From the NCBI RefSeq assembly GCF_000787575.1, contig NW_012236532.1, forward strand, positions 1,056,612-1,120,611: 64,000 nucleotides of DNA, written 5' to 3'. A model generated the notes under the pieces. The model was not told the origin of the DNA. It saw only the letters and a list, made by a program, of their open reading frames with translations, and made no database searches. The first letter of the stretch is position 1, and each line of letters starts with the position of its first letter. Of the stretch, positions 57,173-64,000 are shown one piece after another. This DNA is from Acytostelium subglobosum LB1. Lineage: Eukaryota > Evosea > Eumycetozoa > Acytosteliales > Acytosteliaceae. Made by a program: the position numbers and the translations under genes.

Positions 57173-58540
57173 TGTAATGTAATGGTACAATGCTGTCTTG
57201 GTATTGACGACGATCCAAGTAAAGACCCAAAGATAATAGTGCACAAGTTTGTGCATTGTCTAAGATCATTCATTCTTTCAATCATTCTTTCATTCATCCT
57301 TGATCAAACAGTTGGACATCACATCAATCAATCAATATCGTATTCATTAATGAATGAATGAATGATTGGTGAACACATAGATATCAAACAGGTGTCATTC
57401 ATTCTGCAGAACTAGTTCTGGATGTCGATGATTGGAAAGTCATCACTTACCCACACACACACAAACAAACCACAACCTTTCAAACCAAATCAAACAATCT
57501 TCAATTATTTGCATGGTGTTGGATGGGATGTGGAGGTGTGTTTTTATGGTTTGCAATCCCTGCATTGGGCACTCATCTTGATCGTACTTTGTTTGTTGGG
57601 GTATCAATACCAAAGGGGGGAGTGTTTGGGCTAGCTCCCCATTTTATTCATCACTCATTCATTCATCAATGGAAATATCGTTGTAGTATTTGTGATGTGG
57701 TTACTGTATTGGATAATGCCCAATCACATTTAACACCTCCATCATCATCCTGATTTTATCTTGTGGTTTAGTGTGTGTTACACATTGTACCAATAGGCAG
57801 AGTGACAGCCTACATGAAGGGTCATCCATCAGCCACACCAATATCATCAATCATACACATACAAAGACACACATAACAAGAGGCAATACCTTAACCCCAT
57901 TCAATTTGATTCCTCCTCCTCCGAAGTAATCACCAACATACTTAAGTCTCTCCAGATACAGATATAATAATCAACACAACACAAACAAACAACAACATCA
58001 CACAACACAACATATAATTATAATTCATTTACTTAATTATATTTAAATCACAACAACATCTCCTTGACTCCACCTTGACATATTTGGACCTCCATCACTT
58101 CAATTCTCATTCATTCATTCATTGTAGACCAACAACAACAACCAACCACACGCAATCATAAGTCACTCACTCACTTGTTCGCTGACTTGTCAACAACTTT
58201 GCAAACAAACAACCAAGGGAAATTCCCTCTTTTAAGGTTTAAAGTGCCTAGCTAGGCTTTACATCACATCACCTTAAGCCAGCCAATCAACAAGGTGCCT
58301 CCTCATCCACATCCACCACTCCACCTCATCACTCCTCAACCCCAACCATTATCTCTTTTCGTAGATGACAACTGAATCACAACAGGCACTGATATCATAA
58401 TATCCATCACTTTGTTCATTATTACACATATATACAATCAATCATATACATATTTATTAATTAATATATATACATACGCACGCATCCCTGTACATACTTA
58501 ATATCCACCTACTCATACATACATAATACAATACACAATA
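57173..58540. other. Intergenic, about 1.4 kb
   Basis: AT-rich with CAAT, ACAC and AACA repeats. One short frame (57523-57753) contains a C-x2-C...H pattern but no family match. The 3' part, with TATATA and TACATA, is probably promoter for the next gene. Confidence 0.45.
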
Positions 58541-59032
58541 ATGGTACCACCTCAACAAGAACTGATATGCTCACTTGAGTTGGAGTGTAGCAGGAACTTT
58601 GGTTCCAACAAGTATAGTTTCTACTATCCAATCCAGTTGGACAACTTCTTGATCACTTGTTGGAAGACCACGACCACTAGCGCCGCACCAGCCACTACCG
58701 CTGCAACTGTATCAAACTCATTCGTAGCCGCCAAGCCAACACCATCAGCATCGACCAACGCTGAACAACATCACCATAATATCAACAATATCACCTCATC
58801 AAGCAGCAATGCCAATGGTGGCCATATTAGCAGTGGTACAGCCGGCGACAATGACAGATACTGTTGTACAATATATGAGGATGGTTCCATTATCTTGCCT
58901 ACATTGGACAAGCGAATGAAGGGCTTCTCCTGGGCCAAGTCATTCTCCAAGAAGAGTGACTTTTCCAAAGAGGAACTGGAACTCCTACTCAGTGATCTAT
59001 ACTCTACCAACAGTTCAAGGAGGGAGAGATAA
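58541..59032 (+). CDS. Uncharacterised protein with a conserved-looking C-terminus
   Basis: Intronless, 163 aa. Two ordered segments flank an Ala/Thr/Ser/Asn-rich insert: the N-terminal LICSLELECSRNFGSNKYSF, then YYPIQLDNFLITCW, and the C-terminal CTIYEDGSIILPTLDKRMKG, FSWAKSFSKKSDFSKEELEL. The second part has the look of a small beta domain plus helix. I recognise no family; it could be specific to dictyostelids. Confidence 0.65.
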   Translation: MVPPQQELICSLELECSRNFGSNKYSFYYPIQLDNFLITCWKTTTTSAAPATTAATVSNSFVAAKPTPSASTNAEQHHHNINNITSSSSNANGGHISSGTAGDNDRYCCTIYEDGSIILPTLDKRMKGFSWAKSFSKKSDFSKEELELLLSDLYSTNSSRRER

Positions 59033-59371
59033 TATCATATTATTATTATTCAATCATTCATTATAACAACTACAATCACTATCGCTGTACTCATTCAATC
59101 AATCAATCAATAATGGTTGAGTGAATCAGCAACTCTGTACCATTTCCACGTCATGTGTATAACCAGTCAATCAATATTATTTATGGATAATACCACAAGT
59201 AATAATAAAGGAATATATTATTATATTTAAGAGATAATACCCTACCCTTACCCTCAGCCCTCGCCCTCAACCCTTACTTACCCTACCCTCGACCCTCGAG
59301 AACAAATTGGGTTGTGTTTGAATGAATGTTCATGCATTCTTGAATTGGAGTTAAAGAGATAGAGATAGAGA
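59033..59371. other. Intergenic before pex10
   Basis: 339 bp with a CCCTNN tract at 59240-59300 and AT-rich flanks. No gene. Confidence 0.5.
59240..59300 (+). repeat. Degenerate CCCTNN tract
   Basis: About ten units of CCCTA, CCCTTA, CCCTCA and CCCTCG, about 70 bp upstream of the pex10 start codon. Confidence 0.75.
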
Positions 59372-60746
59372 ATGAGTGATTATAGACATAGAACAAACAC
59401 TCTCTTATCATCTAATATATTGAATAGACAACATAGTAGTACGACTAGTACAGTACCAACAACTACAACAACATCATCATCAGATAATGCAATGATCAAC
59501 AACAACAACAACAACAACATTAGTAGTAGTCCTTCACAAATTGTAAATAGAACAATAGATAGTAATAGTAGCGGTAGTAGGAATGTAAATACACTTGTAA
59601 ATAGGAATAGAGGAGTTGGTGTTGCAACGGGCAACAATGCAACTGGTAACAGTAGTAGTGGTAGTAGCCCTAGTAGTGGACAACGTAGACTTGTCGTACC
59701 TCAACTAAACAGAGCGACAAGTGGACTCTTTCCACAATACGCAGACCAACCCGATATTGTCCGAGCATCCCAAAAGGATGACTTCTACAAGCGTCTCTTT
59801 GAAGAGCAGGTCTTTGAGATCTTGACTCGTCTAGCAGGTTAGTATAAGGTTGATTGGTTGACATGAATGAATGAATGGAGTACTAACTAGTTAACTACAT
59901 TGCACTCTTAACAGGCCCTAGAGTGATGATCAATCGACAGAATGAATCAAAGTTCGCATCAAACTTGTCTTACTTTATATTGACGACGATGCTTGGAGCG
60001 CAGACACTTGGCGAGGAGTATTGTAATCTGAGACAGATCAAGGATAGCAGCTTCACGATACCAGGCATCAAGGATAGGTGTCGTCTGCTGTTCTTCCAGC
60101 TGCTGGCACCATACCTCGTGCGTAGATATATACCAAAGGTGTTTATGCGCTTTCCCAACCTGTTCTCATTGAAAGAGTTGATGCCCAAGCTAGAGCGATT
60201 ACATCTTGCACTATTCTACTTTAATGGCTCATACTATGAGTTCTCCAAACGTCTTTCCAACATACGTTATATATTCAATCGCAAAGTTGATCAACGTCGT
60301 CCTAAATATCACATCCTTGGACTACTGATCATCATTCAATTGATCGTCTCCTCCATCATATACCTAAAGGAGAACTCATTCTTTTCCAAACGAATGGATC
60401 TCAGTATAGAGTCACTCTTGTAAGTCCATTCATTCAATCAATCATTGGAACTATTCCACTCACTCACTCATCCAATCAATTACTACCTTGTAGTTCACCA
60501 ACATCATCAGATGGTTCTCAACAATCAATGGATGAAACACAATATAATGCACAGGATGAGGAGGAGACTTCGAGTGAGGGCAAATGCACTCTATGTCTAG
60601 AGACAAGGAAGAACACAACGTCAACAGTATGTGGACATCTATTCTGTTGGTATTGTCTGGCAGAATGGTGCAACAGCAAGGCAGAATGTCCACTATGTCG
60701 AAGGCCAATCTCACTTCAATCACTCGTACCAATATATCATTATTAA
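59372..60746 (+). CDS. pex10: PEX10, peroxisomal RING E3 ligase
   Basis: Three exons (59372-59837, 59915-60419, 60494-60746) join in frame to 407 aa. A Ser/Thr/Asn-rich head of about 110 residues is followed by the Pex2/Pex12-type domain: [60 protein letters not shown], membrane helix [15 protein letters not shown]. The C-terminal RING is complete ([20 protein letters not shown] / CWYCLAEW / CPLCRR). PEX10 works with PEX2 and PEX12 in the peroxisomal membrane to ubiquitinate the import receptor PEX5. Intron 2 holds a GGAACTATTCC palindrome. Confidence 0.95.
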
Positions 60747-60760
60747 TTGATTGATCAATT

Positions 60761-60810
60761 ACCCTAATGAGGGCAAGGGTTGGGGTGAGGGCGAGGGTAA
60801 GGGTAGGATA
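60761..60810 (-). repeat. Degenerate CCCTNN tract, GGGT on plus strand
   Basis: Reads ACCCTAATGAGGGCAAGGGT and then GGGG/GAGGG/AAGGGT units, so the C-rich strand here is mainly the minus strand, opposite to the neighbouring tracts. Confidence 0.7.
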
Positions 60811-60862
60811 AAGGTAAAAGTTGAAGAATGTAATAATATTTGATACATTGATGAATGAGTGA

Positions 60863-62581
60863 ATGTATCAACAAAAAGATAAAGATATACTTGTATTACC
60901 AGACTTGGTATTGGTACAAGTGTTCAAGTGCCTGGATGACTTAGACTTGATATGTTTGGCACTTACATGTAATAGATTGTTAACAATCTTTATAAACAAA
61001 CAGATAATAATAGCAGATCATTTACATAAGATTGACAGTGTAGATGTATTGGATATAACAAAGTTGACAGACTATGGTGATAAGTTCAACAACAATAGAG
61101 TGACATGTCTAGAGTTGATGCGATGGAGCAAAGACATTGATCACTCACTCATCCCGAGAGGAATAACCGAGTTACACTTGCACATTGATGATGATGATGA
61201 TGACTATTATGACCCTCAATATCATCACCACCAGATACCATTGGATATGCCTCCAGCACTGGCCACACTCTCGTTGTACTGGTTGTATCTTCTCACACCT
61301 GGAACACTGCCATCCACTCTGACCTCGTTGACCTACTACATGCCGGGCAGTCCGCCAATCCCAGTCGGCGTGTTGCCACAGTCCCTGCGCATATTGGATA
61401 TCTGGACCCGTGATATCATCCCTACCTCATTGCCACCTTCACTAAAGGAACTGATCCTTGATCATTTCAATCTGGCACTCCAACCAAACATGTTGCCATC
61501 ATCGATCACCAAATTGAAGTTTAGAGAGTATGATATGGTCATCGCGCCGGGTACCCTGCCCTCGTCACTCACTCATCTATCGACGGGACCGCGGTTCAAT
61601 CGGCTGATCGCGATTGGCGTGCTGCCCGAATCACTTCTCTCACTCAAGCTCGGACGAAGCTTCAAACAACGACTGGCACCTGGTACACTTCCGCTTGGAC
61701 TTGCTACACTAAATCTCGAAAACAACTCATACAACCAAGAACTTGGACCGGGTTGCTTGCCCCCGTCACTCGCCAGCATGACATCACACTCACATGCGGC
61801 TGCTCTGGCCGACCTCCCAGACTCCATCACATTCCTCACCCTATGCGAGCAACCCAGAGAAGGTTGTGTATTACCAATCTCTTTGACCAAACTTTGTCTC
61901 GAAGGATTTGGAAGAAGTGGGGAACAAATGATTCCTGGATCCATCCCACCAACGCTCACCTACCTTGATTACAACTCCAGACACAAAGTGTCCTTATGGG
62001 GTTTGGACAAGGCCATATCGATAACAACAATCAAGTTTGGACTGAATTTTCAGTTGCCAATCCAACCTGGCACTCTACCGCAATCATTGACCACGCTCAA
62101 GTTTGCCTACAAGTATTCACAACCATTGCCTGCAGGATGTCTGCCACAGTCCCTCACCAAACTCACCCTTGGTTCATTATACAATCAAGACGTCGTCGAA
62201 TTTCCACAACAATGTCTGGTGGACATTAAAGCACCATTACGATACCTACAAGATGGCGTCATACCACGCACAGTCAAACGATTCAAAGTGGCCTGCATGC
62301 TACTGTATAAATTTGGACAAACAGGTAGTGATTTCCATCTTCACTCATTATACGTTGATAGCAACTTTGAAATGATTGGCAAGTTGGTCAAAGCATTTCC
62401 AAACGTCTCAACATACCAAGTACGTGAACAGACTGATCTCAGGATAATTCGAATGATTGATCGCACCCATGGTCTTGCACTCTCAATCAATCAAGGTCGT
62501 AGATGGTATCAATCCCCCACAGATGATGGTGTCAATATAACATATCTCAATCGTATAACTATCTTCAAAGTAGTAGTATGA
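60863..62581 (+). CDS. F-box and FNIP-repeat protein
   Basis: Intronless, 572 aa. An F-box-like segment is at residues 10-55 (LPDLVLVQVFKCLDDLDLIC; LTCNRLL). From about residue 140 to 450 the protein consists of FNIP-type repeats of roughly 22 residues, recognisable by the recurring L-x-PG-x-LPxSLxxLxL pattern (IAPGTLPSSLTHLSTG, LAPGTLPLGLATLNLE, IQPGTLPQSLTTLKFA). FNIP repeats form leucine-rich-repeat-like solenoids and are greatly expanded in dictyostelids. The protein probably acts as a substrate receptor of an SCF ligase; the substrate is unknown. Confidence 0.9.
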   Translation: MYQQKDKDILVLPDLVLVQVFKCLDDLDLICLALTCNRLLTIFINKQIIIADHLHKIDSVDVLDITKLTDYGDKFNNNRVTCLELMRWSKDIDHSLIPRGITELHLHIDDDDDDYYDPQYHHHQIPLDMPPALATLSLYWLYLLTPGTLPSTLTSLTYYMPGSPPIPVGVLPQSLRILDIWTRDIIPTSLPPSLKELILDHFNLALQPNMLPSSITKLKFREYDMVIAPGTLPSSLTHLSTGPRFNRLIAIGVLPESLLSLKLGRSFKQRLAPGTLPLGLATLNLENNSYNQELGPGCLPPSLASMTSHSHAAALADLPDSITFLTLCEQPREGCVLPISLTKLCLEGFGRSGEQMIPGSIPPTLTYLDYNSRHKVSLWGLDKAISITTIKFGLNFQLPIQPGTLPQSLTTLKFAYKYSQPLPAGCLPQSLTKLTLGSLYNQDVVEFPQQCLVDIKAPLRYLQDGVIPRTVKRFKVACMLLYKFGQTGSDFHLHSLYVDSNFEMIGKLVKAFPNVSTYQVREQTDLRIIRMIDRTHGLALSINQGRRWYQSPTDDGVNITYLNRITIFKVVV

Positions 62582-62847
62582 TCTACCCTTGCCCTCACGC
62601 GTGAGTGACAGACATACCCTCACAGACATACCCTCGCACAACACCATGGTTTGCGTAAATTAATTAAATAAAATGAAAAAATTCAAAAACGAACGATTCT
62701 TGTGTGGTCGTGAGGGGTCGATTCCCTTTCTCAACCTCAATCACATCAACTCTCTCACTCACTATCACTCACATTCATTCAAATATATTACTTCACATTA
62801 TAACATATACATATATATATAAATATACATATATAAATATAAATATA
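62582..62847. other. Intergenic before NOG2
   Basis: 266 bp with CCCTTG/CCCTCA units at 62583-62640 and TATATA just upstream of the start codon at 62848. Confidence 0.5.
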
Positions 62848-64000
62848 ATGGGACCACCAAGAAAACATCAAGCAAACAGTTTCACAAACAGGGTCAACAA
62901 GTCGAATGTTCAGACTAATCCTGATCGTGTGGTGCCAAAGGGCGCAACACATATGAGATCAAGGTCGACTATTCGTCGTCTGCAGATGTATAGCGAGCGC
63001 CCTATAAGGACACGCGAGGGCAAGTTGATCGGTGGAGCATACATGTCCAAGGACACATCGCACGACACTCGTATCGCTCCCGACCGTCGCTGGTTTGGCA
63101 ACACTCGCTCTGTGGGCCAGGACCAGCTCGAGTCCTTCCGTCAAGAGATGAACAACACTGTCGACAACCCGTTCAAGGTTCTGCTCAAGGCCAACACGCT
63201 GCCGCTCGGCCTGCTCAAGGACTCGACCAAGAAGACGCAGATGAACCTGCTGACCACCGAGTCGTTCGACCAGACGTTCGGCCCCAAGCGTCAACGCAAG
63301 AGACCAAACCTGAGCGGCCTCGTCGACTACGACTCGATGCTCAACAAGGCCAACCAGGGCGTGGAAAAGTACGACGAAACCAAGGACTCCAACATCAAGG
63401 TGGAGCTCGATCTCAGGGACACTCGTCGTCTCGACATCTTTGACAAGGGTACATCCAAGCGTATCTGGGGTGAGCTGTACAAGGTGGTCGACTCGTCCGA
63501 CGTGCTGGTGCAGGTGCTGGACGCTCGTGACCCCATGGGCACCCGATCCCGCCATCTCGAGTCCCAGCTCAAGAAGAACTCTCGTCACAAGCATCTGATC
63601 TTTGTGCTCAACAAGTGTGACCTTGTGCCAACATGGGCCACCGCTCGTTGGGTCAAGATCCTCTCGCAAGAGTACCCAACCCTCGCCTTCCACGCCAGTA
63701 TCACCAACCCCTTTGGTAAGGGTGCACTCATCCAACTTCTCCGTCAGTTCAGCAAGCTCCATTCCGACAAGAAGGAGATCTCTGTCGGTTTCATCGGTTA
63801 TCCAAACGTTGGAAAGGTATGTGTTTGTTTGATTGATCAATGGAATGATTCCATATACTAACTCAATCACTCTATATATTATAGTCCTCAATCATTAACA
63901 CACTAAAGTCCAAGAGAGTGTGTAAGGCTGCTCCTATCCCTGGTGAGACCAAGGTGTGGCAGTACATCACTTTGATGAAGAGAATCTACTTGATTGATTG
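62848..64000 (+). CDS. gnl2: NOG2/GNL2 nucleolar GTPase, C-terminus beyond the window
   Basis: Exon 1 is 62848-63816; exon 2 starts at 63885 and runs off the edge. The start [20 protein letters not shown] was chosen because the upstream frame is AT-repeat sequence. The NGP1NT domain comes first ([33 protein letters not shown]). The GTPase is circularly permuted: the G4 motif ([10 protein letters not shown]) comes before G1 ([11 protein letters not shown]), then the [10 protein letters not shown] segment with G3 expected just outside. NOG2 binds pre-60S ribosomal particles in the nucleolus and nucleoplasm and checks their maturation before export. The intron falls in the middle of the P-loop and contains GGAATGATTCC. 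Confidence 0.95.

Noticed and set aside
57523-57753. Open frame with a C-x2-C...H pattern (YRCSICDVVTVLDNAQSHL)
   Set aside because: The pattern is short, the frame has no codon bias or splice context, and no zinc-finger family spacing fits well.
62704-62847. 48-residue upstream extension of NOG2
   Set aside because: It is translated AT-rich repeat; NOG2 proteins begin with a basic segment like the one at 62848.

Overview
This window is nuclear DNA of a dictyostelid social amoeba. The evidence is short introns of about 60-90 bp with GTAAGT/GTATGT donors, Gln/Asn/Thr homopolymer tracts inside proteins, FNIP-repeat and ComC-type cell-surface families, and orthologues of Dictyostelium genes (rbrA, sgkA, lmp, syn7, pigQ, pex10). 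Coding regions are richer in G and C than in D. discoideum, which points to one of the less AT-rich dictyostelids; the species cannot be fixed from this sequence. There is a 100-N assembly gap at 5157-5256 and one isolated N at 1643.

Layout. 1-9.9 kb: a partial Q-rich gene, a tandem pair of syntaxin-7-like Qa-SNARE genes (the first with a broken frame), a truncated pogo/Tigger-type transposase, an ankyrin-DHHC palmitoyltransferase and a PRA1 protein. 10-20.3 kb: a NOL8-like RNA-binding protein, a ComC-like receptor and a CD36/LIMP-2 protein. 21.7-27.7 kb: a decayed ankyrin-type gene, an apparently intact two-exon DDE transposon with imperfect terminal inverted repeats, and a RidA-family gene. 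27.8-42.7 kb: a gelsolin/dual-specificity phosphatase, a second ComC-like receptor, an LZIC orthologue, an alpha/beta hydrolase and a sphingosine kinase. 43.1-49.7 kb: a SNIP1-like FHA protein, an F-box protein joined to an amidotransferase-like domain, an acidic protein and a HIG1/RCF1 protein. 50.2-64 kb, all plus strand: PIG-Q, an ariadne-type RBR ligase, an OTU deubiquitinase, an unknown protein, PEX10, an F-box/FNIP protein and NOG2 (runs off the window).

These are mostly ordinary housekeeping genes with no operon-like logic. Shared themes are endolysosomal membranes (syntaxin 7, LIMP-2, PRA1), ubiquitin (RBR ligase beside an OTU protease, two F-box proteins, PEX10), and nucleolus or ribosome assembly (NOL8-like, NOG2).

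The most unusual signal is not a gene. An 11-bp palindrome, GGAANNNTTCC, occurs at least ten times, seven of them inside short introns, next to strand-oriented (TCAA/TCAC)n tetranucleotide tracts. Other points of interest are several frame disruptions that look like sequence errors or recent decay (syntaxin copy, NOL8-like, LIMP-2), degenerate telomere-like CCCTNN tracts between genes, and the transposon's zinc-finger/DDE fusion joined by a short intron.
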